DNA of 64,000 nt from Antitrichia curtipendula (GCA_951230915.1 OX579635.1:44888001-44952000), one strand, 5' to 3'. Numbered from the stretch's first letter, positions 48,716 to 61,569 are shown. The notes: generated by a model from the sequence alone, not told the origin. Translations and numbers: made by a program.

Positions 48716-51000
48716 ATCCCAAAGCTTCGTCGACCAAAAGCCACACCAAACAAAGCGAAAAGACTGACACACTGAAGTTATTGATGTTGCTTAAAACCCG
48801 ACAAAGTGTACTCCAGAGTAATCTTTTTCTCCTCAGAATGCGCTCAGACGGAATACCAAATCAATGGCAACCGCAGTCCGCAGGTCAAGGTTGTTTATCT
48901 TGTTTTTTTGTAGGAAAATGAATCCCTTCACTGCAGAGTGACTTGAGAGCACCAAGCCACCACAGCCGCCAAACCGGCCAAACGAAAAGAACCAAAAGTA
49001 GGGGAAGCTTTGGAGAGGACGATATGGGGTCGTGTGGGACATGTTAGTTCAGTCTTCGGTTTGTTGGCTCTGTCCTACAAAGGCAGACGAAGACTACCCG
49101 ACGATTTCGATTTTGTGAATCTCGAAATCTTAGCCAGACCTCCATTCACACTCCAAATGTGGAGCGTCTTGTTTCATTCTTCCCCGACCGATATATGTGC
49201 ACTTAAAAGTGTCACTCTCCTAATTGTGCCACCTATCTACATCAATTCAGGATTTCAAACTTGAAATGTAAACATGACAGAAGAATTTTAGATTTTTAGG
49301 GGGGTAAGCGATGTTGGAAGGTCCCCTATCACTCCCCCTTAATCTAGCCATCTAGGAACTGACCAACATTTTTATTAAAAGACTACCTCACTACGGATGC
49401 ATTGCATTGCAAAGTTCAACTTCAAAAGCCACAATTGAACCTCATATACAAAAATCAGCTTTGACCTAAAGGTTGTCACCAAAATATTATATCTCTTCAT
49501 TTTCAGCACCTAAAAATGGTTGGTCCTTTGTTCTTAGGCCTAAGAGCATCGCAAGCATTATAAGACAAATAAGCCCACTCCATCATCTTGGGATGTGAAG
49601 TGCACATTCAACTAATACTAAAATCTATCCCAAAGATCTTCTTTGATGGCTTGGCTAAACCTACATATTTTTTGGGATTGGCAATTCCACAAAATTATAA
49701 AATTATACCGGACTATTAATAATGTTTTTAACTATCTTGAGTCCTAAATCTTCTAATGACATTAGTCTAAATGTCATAACAAACCAAGGATACACTACAA
49801 CTTTTGGTAGATTTCACCATCCCATGAATTTTTATATTTGCACTTATCTTTCATCCCCATTGCCAACTCACTCTCTACTCAAAGTTGCATATATTAACAT
49901 TAATAAAGAACGCTGGAGGGTGTCCTTTTGCTCCCTTTGAATCTCAAAATTGCCCAACATTTTTATTTAGAAGACTACCTCACAACGCATGCATTGCAAA
50001 ATGGAAGGTTGCATTGCAATGTTATGTGAAAGTTTGAAGCATCTGCATCCTATCTCATAGTGGCATTCAACAATGACAAAACCACCCGAGCACACTCACC
50101 TCTGCAAGTTCCTAAGTCCCAATTATATCATAGTGAGAGAATTTTGTTGGCTTTGGATTGCAAGGGAGGAAGCTTTGCATTCACATAAACTACATACATG
50201 TGAGAAAGTTCAAGTAGATACCTTACTCAAAAAGTGTGCCACTCTTCAAGGACGTAGCCAATTGTAGTGTACCTGCTTCTTTTTTTATGATTCTTAACTC
50301 ACTCAAGTTTTCTTGGTTGGGTTTATCCTCAATTCAGTCGATTTTTCTGACTGGTTTTTTATTCTTAACTCATTCAAGTTTTCTATTCTGGATAGCGACG
50401 AATTCATTGCAACAGTGCTTGTCCAGTACAGTACCGAAAAGTGGCCCTCTGTGATCGATGATCACCCTGGCCGGATCCGAGCCCCGATCTGAGCCTTCTA
50501 GAATGAAGGCCAGGCTCCTTTGATGAAAAGCTAACAAGACTGCAACGAGAAATCAATCGAGTGCCGGAAGCACAGCCGGAAGCGCCTCCTTTGTTGCAAG
50601 CGTAGCCCGCCCGTTGCTTTGCTTTTGATCTTCGCCGTACGCGGGTGGATTTTATAAAAGGCTGGCGCTGGAGGGCAGCGCATGCAGGCTAGCTGGGTAG
50701 TCCGGACAGAAGTCAATGGTGAAAGCTTAAATTCAGTTGAAACAGGCTGAAGAATATTTGAGTGGGATGCACTCTACAGCTCTCCTGTATAGTACAGTCC
50801 CTGGCCTGCCCTGCCTCTGGGGAGTTTATGATTAACAAGTTAATCTACTCTAGTGACGGGAAAAAGCAAACAAGGAACCTGCACGGCTGCGTGGAATGTC
50901 ATGACGTTAGGAACGTACTCTCGACGGCCACTTGCCTGAGGGAAGCCCAGTTCCTGCAAGGCTGCAAAGGAAGGTAGAAACCCCCGGACCATTCTCAAAC
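48716..51000. other. GC-balanced island without a supported gene
   Basis: Composition resembles genic DNA. Frames 48833-49042 (-), 49010-49264 (+), 50762-50977 (+) and 50840-51070 (-) lack recognisable domains and overlap on opposite strands. A ~110-bp phrase (CAACATTTTTATT...AGACTACCTCAC...GCATGCATTGCA) occurs at 49313-49420 and again at 49913-50030. Could be gene or promoter relics. Confidence 0.4.
50653..50660 (+). promoter_or_regulatory. TATA-box-like site in a GC-rich context
   Basis: TATAAAAG, a good plant TATA box, within GCGGGTGGATTT...GGCTGGCGCTGG. A CATGCA (RY-type) motif lies ~25 bp downstream. No coding exon is recognised after it, so a transcript is not shown. Confidence 0.3.
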
Positions 51001-51103
51001 GTCCGGAAGAAACTTCAAAGTGTTCACATAGGTGCTTGTTTGGAGCACCTTGAGAAAGATCCCAAATCATTTACTAAAAACTTGTTACTTGATAATCATA
51101 CAT

Positions 51104-51380
51104 TGCCTTTTGTACTATAGGAGCCATTCAAAGTGAACACTTTGACGTCATATTGGTGACACTTCAATAAAACACCTATTTGACATAAATGTGAGGCCAA
51201 TGGTATTAGGTAATGCTACCAACAATACAAAGTACCTTTAATATAGTGCAAAGCACCTTTTGTACAATAGGGGCCATTCAAAGTGAACACTTTGAGGTCA
51301 TATTGGCAATACTTTAATAAACACTTGTTTAATAAAAATGGGAGGCAAATGGTATTAGGTAATGCTACCAACAGTGCACC
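51104..51380 (+). repeat. Tandem duplication, ~145 bp x 2, with a palindrome
   Basis: Each unit holds CCATTCAAAGTGAACACTTT and ends ATGGTATTAGGTAATGCTAC. The core TCAAAGTG-AA-CACTTTGA is an 8-bp inverted repeat with a 2-bp spacer. A related half-site lies upstream near 51015 (TTCAAAGTGTTCAC). Confidence 0.85.
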
Positions 51381-53473
51381 TAGAATTGACAATATGTATC
51401 GTTCTTGCTGAAGAACCACAGTCTAAGGTAATAGCACCCAAAAGCATCACTTTTTCTTGCCCCTATTAGATAGGTGGTCCCAAAATGATGATTTTCTTGG
51501 TAGTAAGAATATTAGCATCCTTGAGAGGAAACTAACCCAAGTCTTTTCATAATTTCTTGACATTCACACAATATTATATGAATTTTTATATTTGAAAAGA
51601 TAGGGTTCCTATTTATGTCACTTGACTCCCATCAAACGTTTGCCATTGAAGCAAGAAATACTTCAACTCCCATTGGTTGCTTGAAAAAAACTCTTATAGG
51701 TGTCGTTGGTTACTCTTAAGAGTTTGTGGTGGTTTTGGTTGAATGATGGTGGCTATTCAATATCCAAGTGTAGGTGGCTTGAAATGGATGGTGGCACTTT
51801 TGGATAAATATATCTTACTTTTTAGGCTAGCATGACTTAAGCGTCTATTCATCTCAAGATCCCACTTTGAAATTCTTCTTGAAATACATGAATGACTCCA
51901 AGATTGCATACTTTCATTAGAAGGAAGACTCCAGGAAGAACACATATAGAAATTTTGAGTGGTTAGTTGACATTTGTGGTTGTAGTGCAAAAATTGCAAT
52001 TTATGTAATATGATTTGAGATATAAAGTGCAATATGTATTCATTTGATAGTAGTGAAATAATTTAAATTATATATATTATTAGACTTTGAATACACTATT
52101 ATTTTACATATGATGTCTTTAACTTCTAAAGTTTCAAGAATATGCTTTACCAAAATCACTCTAAAGTTTCTATTTCTATTGCAAAGAACTAAGATAATTT
52201 TTTTTTGTATATCCAACCTTAGTAACTTGCATTATACTTGTATGAAAAAGTGTGGAAAAAAATTTAGAAACTTTGACAAAGTAGATACTAAAATATTTGT
52301 GTTTAAATTGAAATGATTTTTTTTTAAAAATTAGAATATTTTTTCATTTATAATTTGTTAATTACAAAGTTTGAAATTAAAATCCTTATGAAATTTCAAA
52401 AAATTATATAGAAAAAAATTCTATCATAAGAGAAAAAATTGATTATTACATCAATTTTTTTATTTTTTATTTTTTATTAGTTGTGCTATAGAATTTTTTG
52501 CTTATTAGAAACAATTTTTTCTCCTAGAAACCAATTGACATAAAATATGTATTCTCCAAATCTAGTTCATTCCCTTAGCTTATTATCAATTTTTTTTAAA
52601 TCATTCAAAAATTTGCCATCTTGAGAACATGCTCAAAATCCTAAAAAATTCCAATGTAGAACTTTAAACCTATACAAGTAAAATGTAGGATTATGAAAAT
52701 TGTATTAGTTTTCTTTACTTATTGTTTTCTAGTATACATGCCTATAGTTGGAAGAAGAGCCTTCATCTTTATCAATATACCAAAAGTTATTTAGCCTTTT
52801 TAGTAATCTTTTGCTAAAAAAGCTATAGATTATTTTTGAAGAAACAATTGGCAATGGATTCTTGTTTTTTACATGAGTAAAATCACAACTTTGCTACTAA
52901 AAACCCATAATGGTAATTTTTTCTTTTTGCATGTACAAATTTTAGGATGAACATATAAATTTCAATCCATACTTTGGATAATTCATCCATATCTACAAAT
53001 AAAGATAATTTTGGAACACAATTGGATTTTGCCTTTTGCACTACTCAAAATAAATGAAATCCTCCCTCTCCCTATATACTAGTAAACTAATGGTATCTAA
53101 GAGCATCCTTGATGCAAGTTTCTACATTCATCCTTCAAAGTATACATTCATCTCAATTGCAATTTCAAGGAGCTTCATCACACTTTTTGTTTGTACATCT
53201 AGTAAATAGTTGGTGGACCAATCAAAAACCTCTTATTTAGAATGTGAAACAAGATTTCATCAAAAAATTCAGGTACAAAACCCATTTAAAAAATAGATGA
53301 GCCTTTGATAATGATTTGAAGGACTTGGGGGAAAAAAAAGAATACAGTTAGTTGACTTCAATACCTCAATAAAAAAGACAATTTTAGAATGTTTTCCATT
53401 TATTGTAACAAGTATCATATGGCTTCATTAGCCTAGCTAAATTGAGCATGTTTTAAAATAAGCCAAATAAGAA
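51381..53473. other. A+T-rich DNA with a repeat fragment
   Basis: 52115-52330 is a degenerate copy of the dispersed family (TTTCTATTGCAAAGAACTAA, AGAAACTTTGACAAAGTAGA). The rest is non-coding and unrecognised. Confidence 0.45.
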
Positions 53474-53477
53474 TTAA

Positions 53478-54310
53478 CCCCTAAAGTTCCTAGGCTTTTT
53501 TTTCATCAAAAAATTGCTCTGAACTATTATTTCTATTGCAAATTGGAGAAATTTTACAAGTTTATTGTTTTTTTGCATGTTAAACCATAATGATCTTGTA
53601 CTATACTAATATAGAAATGTGTGGAAGAAATTTCAAAAACCTACACCAAGCAAAGTGCAAGATAATTGTGCTTAAAGTGAAAAAATGGATTTTGAGCATG
53701 TTCCATAATTAGATCATTTGTCTTTGAATGTTCATAACTTGTAATTTTTGAACTAAATATTTTGATTTAGAAATTTTTATGTTGAAGATTTGAGTTGAAA
53801 GTGAAAAACTCAGAAGAAACATTGACTTTCATTCGTTAACAAATCATTAAGTAGAAGTTGGTATAAAATTGAATGAATGACTAAATTTTTAATAGCTCTA
53901 AGATAAAATTGAAGCACACTAATTCCAGTGATGAGATTGTTCTACCAAGTAAATTTAACCTTGTCAAACCTCTCTCTTCTCAAAATTGTTAATATTCAGT
54001 TCAAAAACAAAATGAATAAAAACTTTGCATGCAAACATAAACAAAAAAATAATCTATGAGAAAAAAATTAATTTTAAATTAATTTTTTAGGATTTTTTTG
54101 GTTGGTCACTTGGTCTCCTCCATTTTGAGCTTATTGTATCATAACTTTTGCTTTCAAGCATAGATTGAAAGAAAAATTATATATATCCAAAAAAATTATA
54201 TATTTTTTAATCTTAAGAAAAAAATTCAAAAAATCTCGTCAAAAATTGAGGTTACTTGAGCCTATTTAAAATCCATTTTGCCCCTTGAAGTGACTTTGGG
54301 ACTTTAGGGG
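53478..54310 (+). mobile_element. CCCCTAAAG-family element with TTAA on both sides
   Basis: Left end CCCCTAAAGTTCC preceded by TTAA (53474-53477). Right end ACTTTAGGGG followed by TTAA (54311-54314). 833 bp. The interior follows the family order (CTATTTCTATTGCAAA, ATGATCTTGTACTA, GTGCAAGATAATTG). No coding. Confidence 0.75.
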
Positions 54311-54314
54311 TTAA

Positions 54315-55118
54315 AGCATGGTTTTTATTATGTTTATGTTCATGTCTGTGTTTTTGTTTAGTCTTATTGGGAGTCAAAGAGGATTCAAATTTTTTTAACA
54401 GCTAAAGCTCCTTGCAAACCAAAATATGATTATTTTATTTTGGTTCTTAAAATTATTTTATACAGAATCAATCCTAGATTTTTATGAATACAAGCTTAGG
54501 TGATATTCATAATATTGTGAAAATGCAACCAAATTAACAAGTGTTTTTAGATCATTTTTAAAATTAGAAAAATATTTATATAATTATTTCTGTATGGCCA
54601 ATTTATATGGCTTTGAATAGATTGTATCCTAGGAAGATAAATTGTAGAAAAATTCTCTAAATAGGAGAACTAAAAAAGTGGAAATCTCAATAAAATAGGC
54701 ATTTTTATATTTAATTTGTAAAAAATAAGATTTAAAAAGCATAAAAATAAAAATTGGCCATTTATAGAAATTCTATGGAGATGGTTATCACCAAAATAAT
54801 CACCAAAATAATAATTTATATATTTCAAAATGTAAACTAAAAGGAACTCACTTTGTGAACTTTCATACACCAACTTTAAAGTCATTTAGAGGAACTAGAA
54901 GTACTACTACCCCAATTGGGTGTTGTTTTTAGATAGTAAAAGATTTTTGAAAATGAAAAAAATTAGTCAAGGTTTATAATAGTCATGAATATTTTTTCTA
55001 TGAATTTTGAGTCTTTTGGAACCATAATACATAAGTTACAGTAAAAAAACAAATTAGCATGCATCAAATGACAAAAAATAGTACAAATGTTTCTTGTGAT
55101 CAATTTTCCCTGTACATT
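54315..55118. other. A+T-rich stretch, nothing recognised
   Basis: Contains a short local duplication of TATCACCAAAATAA (54786-54812). No gene supported. Confidence 0.4.
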
Positions 55119-55122
55119 TTAA

Positions 55123-56351
55123 CCCCTGAAGGACCAATTATGTGTTTTGGGGCAAGTATTTGATTGGATATTTCCATCTTTTAAGCTAAAATCTTGTTAG
55201 AATGTGGGGACAAGGAATATCTTTCATATGCACTAGATTTCATGACATTCAGAAATGTAAGGTAAAAGTTATGGCCTAATATATTATTTTTTTCTCCAAA
55301 TGGCAGATCTGAAAAAATCACTTTCTTAAAAAACAAAAATTTGAAATTGGATTTCTTGATTTCGATATACATGGAAGTTTTAAATCATTCCATTTTGATC
55401 AATGAATCAGAAGTTATGAGGAGTTTTAGTTTGTAGGAAGTTACAGATTTTCTGCTCTAAAATAAACCTTGAAGTCTTTTATTTTACTCAATTTACAATA
55501 TTTTTTGAAAAAAGTAAAATCATAGGATAAATATTGTTTATTACAACATTGCAACCATTGAGATTGGCATTTTTCAATTCCATAACTAAATTCTTAACAA
55601 TTTTGTATTTTGAATCATTCTCTACTTCTTTCTATTTACCATTTTTTTCCTATATAATGTACGATTTCAAATGATCTAAAATTTTTCAAGCATGTAGCCA
55701 ACTTGATTTGAAGAATGAATTTAAAGAAGAACCACCATTTGAAACATTTTTTCATACCTTGTGAAGTGTAGCTGCCCAGTTTTTTGCAGGGCCAAAAAAA
55801 GGATTTCTGTCAATTCAAACGCTAATATCTTGCAATCCATGTGGTGAAAAATTTTGAATTTTTTTCAACATCTTTTCAAACCTGCATACTACAAGATCCT
55901 ACAGTTACATGTGTCCAAAAATAATTTTTTTTCTAAAATTTGGTACTTGTACTAAAAAATGGCAGTTTTGAAGCGTTTTTGGTAACATTACAAAAAATAT
56001 GAGGCCTCAACAAGGCCGTGAGTGCTGATTTTCGGGACCCGCGGGTGATATTACGGAAAAAAAAAAAAAAAAAAAAAAAATCTTTTTTTTTTGAAAAAAA
56101 AAAATAATTTTTTTTTTTTGAAAAAAAAAAATAATTTTTTTTTTTCCCGAAAAAAAATATAAAAAGTGACGTGGCGCTGACGTGGCGCTGACGTCAGCGC
56201 TGGCGTGGAACTTCGACCACGTCAAAATTTCAGTTTCTGAATTTTTTTTTTTGGAAAAAAACTCCGTAGTATTACTACGGGGGTCCAGGCTTAACGGCCT
56301 TCCGGAGGCCTCATATTTTTTGTAATGATGCATAGTCACAATCCTTTAGGG
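55123..56351 (-). mobile_element. CCCCTAAAG-family element, reverse orientation, with a nested MITE
   Basis: TTAA at 55119-55122 then CCCCTGAAGGACC. The other end is CCTTTAGGG then TTAT. 55640-55985 matches the reverse complement of 60560-60900. The copy is split at 55988 by the element to 56325, after which the family phrase AGTCACAATCCTTTAGGG resumes. Confidence 0.65.
55988..56325. mobile_element. Nested MITE with poly-A/T core and TGACG cluster
   Basis: Inverted ends TTACAAAAAATATGAGGCCT at 55988 and its exact reverse complement ending at 56325; with a short mismatched stretch the match extends to AAGGCCGT. The middle has long A and T runs (56056-56157), then GACGTGGCGC twice, TGACGTCAGCGC, and CCACGTC. 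The open frame across it (56007-56339, -) is low-complexity artefact. Confidence 0.75.
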
Positions 56352-56480
56352 TTATGCAAGAATCTAACGGGGTTGGTAATGAATGCAATTAAGGTGCACC
56401 AAAGAATAGCTATTTTTTATGCATCATTTATTAGGAATTTGTAGTAATTTTTTGCACAAATAAAATTGATTGTTACATAA

Positions 56481-57061
56481 CCCCTAAAGCCCCGAGGGTG
56501 TTTTCTGCCAAAAACCACTCAAAACTACCACTTCTGCTGTATTCACTTAAGGAAACCAATTTTTTTTTGTTTTTTTTTGGAACTTAACCGTAGGATCTTG
56601 TACTTAACTTGTCTGAGATCATGTAGTAAAAATTTCATCAAATTTCACTTTACGGATTGGAAGATATTAGCATTCAAAGTTGAACAAAAAGTTTCTTTTC
56701 AAGAAGATGCTTAAATTGCCCGAAAAACTAAGATTGTCCATAACTTTCTCATCCCTAGTCCAAATAGAATGAATCAAAGCTTCACGTATAGGTAAGAACA
56801 TAATATTTCAGGAAAAAATTCAAAAAAAATTATTTTGATTTTTTGTAATTTTTTTTGGGCTGCCCAAGAATCTCCATTTCTTGCTCATTGTGCCCTAACT
56901 TTTTCATCCAGCATCCGGTTGAAACAAAAATTATATATCCACAAAGCTCTTGCAAAGCTACACAACCTCAAAAAATCTCAAGATAATTCACTTCAAATTG
57001 AGACAATAGGAACCTACCCAGACCCAAATTGTCTCCCAAGGGGACAAGCAGGGCTTTAGGG
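56481..57061 (+). mobile_element. CCCCTAAAG-family element
   Basis: ATAA then CCCCTAAAGCCCCGAGGGTG. Right end GGGCTTTAGGG then TTAA (57062-57065). Close relative of 33157-33725 along its full length. Confidence 0.7.
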
Positions 57062-57065
57062 TTAA

Positions 57066-60000
57066 AATAATTGCCTTACGTTGATGCATACAAAATGACA
57101 GACCCTCACCTACAACCATGGCGGTGATGCTTTTTCAGGTAATAGATTTTGGTAAAGCTCATTTCAAATTAACCACTTAATTAGACAATATCTTAGTACT
57201 ATTTATTAATTAATTTTTTGCATGCAATAGATTGATTTTGATTTTGTTATAACCTCTTATAACCCTTCACCATTGAGATTTATAACTAATTTATAATGAC
57301 TTCAAATTCTATGCAACCACTTGCATTTGCTTCATAAACATGTACAAAAGCTCAAAAATCTTTCACCAATGTCTTTTGCATGTCCATGGGGCTAAAAAAT
57401 TATAAAATATATTTTAGGTGTAGTTACCTTAGGATATTATTATACTTGGATAGAAGCATGAAACATTCAAATTGCATGAGTGATGCAAGTTATAACTCTA
57501 GATTAATTGTGAACATGATTTCTAGGATATAAAGCTTGATGATGTGTAAATTTGAAATTGATACGCATAGTGCTTTCTTCATTTTCAACCATTATCCATA
57601 TTTTTCAAAATAATATTAGTAAAAAGACAATTTACATTGTTTTTTTAAATTTTGAATACGTCCTAAATTTTGAATCTAGATTGTTGTTTTGTTTTTATAT
57701 TTTTTACGGTGTGTCTATATGTGAAGCACAAATAGCATCTACAGATAGAAATATTCATGTCCTAGATATGAGTGCAAATTTTTTTTTACAAGCATTTCTA
57801 GATAAATGTTCAAGAACAATCTCCTTTCATATATTTGGTAAAATGTCATCTCAATAAGTTTCTTAAAGTATTTTTTTGGCTCATAGTATTTTCAATGCTT
57901 TTCAACATTAACTAAACATCAAATTATATATTTTCTTGACATACTCCATTAACATATTTTATGCATGACTTTTGAATTTTTTTATTAGTTACCTTAAATG
58001 ATTGAAGATAAAACATTTGTAGTTTTTTTATTAATATATAATAACTTTTTTTTCTAGATTTTGTTCCAAAAGCTCATAGTTTATTTTGGATTGTTTCAAA
58101 TGCATCAAACAAGGCAACCGACCTAAAATTACCATGTTTCTAATTCCATCATCATGAATAGGCAACGTATTGCGTACAATCTAAATCAAATATGTTTGTT
58201 GCCATTTAAAGATGATGGAATTAGAAACATGGCAATTTTAGGCTAGTTGACCTTCATTGAAATGTTTCATGCTTTCTCCTACTATATAAGAGGTAGGCAA
58301 CACAAATTTTTTAGCTCATCATTCATGAGATGTCAAACGTGAAGAACTTTTCATTGTAATTAATAGTTTCAAGAAAAGAATAAATTTTTTTCTATATTAC
58401 TAAACATTTTTTTGCAATTAGTCAATTACTATAGGAAGAAGAATCAATAATATCTAAATATACGAGGGTTAAAAAATATAAAAACATATGAAAATTATGA
58501 AAATATATTTTTGAAACCTAAACACTCATTTTTTATTTTTTTGAATATTTTTTGGAATCAGTATGAATTTTTAAGTTAGAATCACATTAAAAGTATCTTC
58601 ACCCTAACATATTCATTGATAATACATTGAAGAATGCAATTTGTACATTTGTGCTAGAGAACATTTTTATAGTATGAATTGTTTTAGCATTATTTACTTT
58701 ATTAGAGTCTTTAAAATGCACCATGATGCCAAGATTAAGGATCTTTATTTTAATGGGTCTTCAAGGAGGTCACTGCAAGAAACACCTACCATTTTCTATA
58801 GCGTTTTGACAAAATTTGCATTTTAACCTTGGAATATTGTGAGTACTTTGTAACAGAACAATCTCAATCATTGATTGTAAAAATTGATGGCTAAAAGCAT
58901 TGTTGCAAGTACTACAAACTACTTGCAAGTATTGAAACAATACTATGGGAATAAAAAGATAGATTGGCACAGAAAAATAGAAACAATGAGTTGTAAATTA
59001 ATAATCAATAAAAAATCATAATTGATAAAATAAATAAAAATTGTCCATTTACAAGGACTTGATGGTGATCAAATTTCACCAGAAAAATGAAGTTGACACC
59101 ATCTTCAATGATCATAAGTGCTATGCAAGGGAATCCTATTTACATGGACCTAGAGGACATAAAATAATCTGTTGTTAAATTCCACTTGGTAGGCATATGC
59201 CCACCTAGTGTGGGAATAGATCACCAAATTTTCAACTGTAGATCATTCAATTTGGGTACACCATATTACGTAGTAAATATCCTTAGACCTCAAAGTGTGA
59301 CAAATTAACAAAATTTAATTTTTAAATTAAAAATGATATTTTAAATTTCTAAAAAATATAGAAAATATGATTACCATCAAGTTAGACATCTCTAATAAAA
59401 ATATCATGTTCATTGGACTTGTGCTTCAAAAGCTATAGCGAATGATAATAACATCACTCCAATTGTGACAAAGAATAGGACATGTGTTTCCTGCAATGAC
59501 CCAAAATGGCCATATTTGTTATATCGAGACTTTTTGCAGATTTTGAGATAGAATGCTAATTATTGAAAAATCCATTTAAAAAAGAGTAATTAAAACCAAA
59601 ATTAAATAATGCTAAAATAGTGATTCTATAATGAAATTCTAAAAATTGGTGTTATTACCTATTTATAAAATAATATCAATAAAGAAATAAAGCATTTTAT
59701 CCTCAAGTCAAGGATAAAAATGAGACTGTGAAAAGTCTCAATATAATTTGACCTTCAAAGCCTTGGACCTAAATAAAAAAAACTTACAAGATTTCGAGAT
59801 TTATCTTAGACTTAGATTACTATACAGAGCAAGCATCCATGCCACAAGAGTCTTTATCTTCATAGCTTTGGCTTGCCTTTTGAATAAAATTGTATTCAAA
59901 CTTCCATGCATGTGATAAGTTTTGCCAATGCAAAACTTAGACCTATCTTTTCGTCCAAAGTCAATAAAACTTTAGTAACAACACCTAATTGAGACTTGTT

Positions 60001-60500
60001 TGATTCTTGCAAAAAAGAATAGCTTCCATTCATGAAAGCCTAGAGAGAATTTTAGTGACAATTTTTTTTTAGTATTTACTATTTAAAAAATTAAATGCTT
60101 ATTCTTTTCAAATTTCAATACACAATGTCCAAAAAATGTATGGTAGAAGAATATTAAATCCCATTTTGACTTCTCGCAAGACCTAACAAACACCTAAACA
60201 TCCTAATACTATAACGGTAAAACCCATGTCCAAATGTTTATTTGGACTATTTTAGGTGTTTTTATTTTAGGCCTATAAATATTTTGAATTTTGAATACCT
60301 TGATTTCAAATCTTTGGTATCAATTTTTGGTTTCTATCTTGATTTCAATTGATTTCAAATAATTGTTACAGCTAGAATTTTCCTTTGATAAGAAGTAGCA
60401 AGAATAGCCAATGCTATACATGCGTTGAAACATAGATACCCTAATTACTTAGTTTCAACAAACTCTTCATTCATGGTGATCCTAAATAGACCAACGCTTT
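57066..60500. other. A+T-rich DNA, no gene supported
   Basis: Frames such as 57552-57857 are A+T-driven and domain-free. Apart from the hairpin at 58115-58249, nothing is recognised. Confidence 0.4.
58115..58249. repeat. Inverted repeat, 31-bp core arms
   Basis: CTAAAATTACCATGTTTCTA and the following TTCCATCATC (58123-58153) are inverted at 58211-58241 with one mismatch. Weaker pairing extends outward to ~58115 and 58249. The spacer is ~57 bp. Confidence 0.8.
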
Positions 60501-60505
60501 TGTTG

Positions 60506-60532
60506 TTATTATTATTATTATTATTATTATTA
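60506..60532 (+). repeat. (TTA)n microsatellite
   Basis: About nine TTA units directly abutting the TTAA flank of the next element. Confidence 0.9.
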
Positions 60533-61110
60533 ACCCCTAAAGGTTTTTGACTATGTTTTCACCAAAACCACTCTAAAAACTGTCATTTTTAAGACAACCA
60601 CCAAATTTTAGAAAAAAAAAAATTTAGGACACATTTAACCGTAGGATCTTTTAATAAATTGATTTGAAAAGATGCAGAAAAAATTTCAGAAATTTCCGCC
60701 GTGTAGATTGCAAGATATTAGTGTTTGAAGTTACAAAAATCCTTTTTTTACCACTGCGAAAATCCGGGCAGCTACACTTCAGAAGGCAATATTTGTATGA
60801 AACAAAGTCCAAATGGTTGTAACTCTTTGGATTCATTCTTCAATTTAAGTTGGCTACATGCTTGAAAATTTTCAAATCATTTGGAATTGTACAACATGTA
60901 CAAAAAAAATAGTAAGTAGAAAGAAGTAGAAAATGAGCCAAAATACTAAATTGTAAACAATTTATTTATGGAATTGAAAAATTTCAATCCCAGTGGTAAA
61001 AATGTTTTAATAAACAATCTACAACTAATGTTTGTTTGTTTTTTCAAAAATATTAAAAGCTGAATTAAATAAAGGATTTCAAACTTTTTTTGTAATGTAT
61101 AGATTCTATA

Positions 61111-61569
61111 ACTACACAAAAGATGATATTTAGTGTCTTGTACACTAAATACGAAGGCATACACTAAAAGCCAATTACCCTATGAAAGTAAGTAACATTA
61201 AATGTCAATTCAAACACTAAATGTGAACCAGAGTTGTCATATCAGACGGAATATCACTGCTCACGGACAGAATCGGACCGATTAGGGCTAGGCGGCTGCA
61301 AACTTCAGAGCCTTGTAACTTTTGCAAAAATTCTTCAAATCAGGAAAATGAGATGTTTTTCGGCATCTACAGTTTTTGTAGATGCCGAAAAACATCTCAT
61401 TTTCTTTATTTGAAGAATTTTTGCAAAAGTTACAAGGCTCTGAAGTTTGCAGCCGGCACATTCAAGTCTAACACTAATTGTGGACAAGTTCAGATTTAGT
61501 GTTGTAGCTAGTAGGGGGGTAAAAACACTAAAATGTCACTCAACACTAAATATCATCTTTGGTGTAGTG
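61111..61569. mobile_element. CACTA-like MITE nested in the previous element
   Basis: ACTACACAAAAGATGATATT at the left is inverted at the right (61543-61569) with one clear mismatch. The right end reversed begins CACTACACC. Inside, AACACTAAAT-type octamers recur about eight times. Compared with the related text near 55435-55460 (reverse), it lies between TATAACT and ACTACCCCAAACT, so a 3-bp ACT duplication is possible. Confidence 0.7.
61294..61454. repeat. 77-bp near-perfect hairpin
   Basis: Left arm 61294-61370 and right arm 61378-61454 pair at 75 of 77 positions around a 7-nt loop (AGTTTTT). It lies in the middle of the nested MITE. It includes TTGTAACTTTTGCAAAAATT and its complement. Confidence 0.9.

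Noticed and set aside
56007..56339. 110-residue minus-strand frame rich in Lys and Phe
   Set aside because: Translation of A/T runs inside a MITE.
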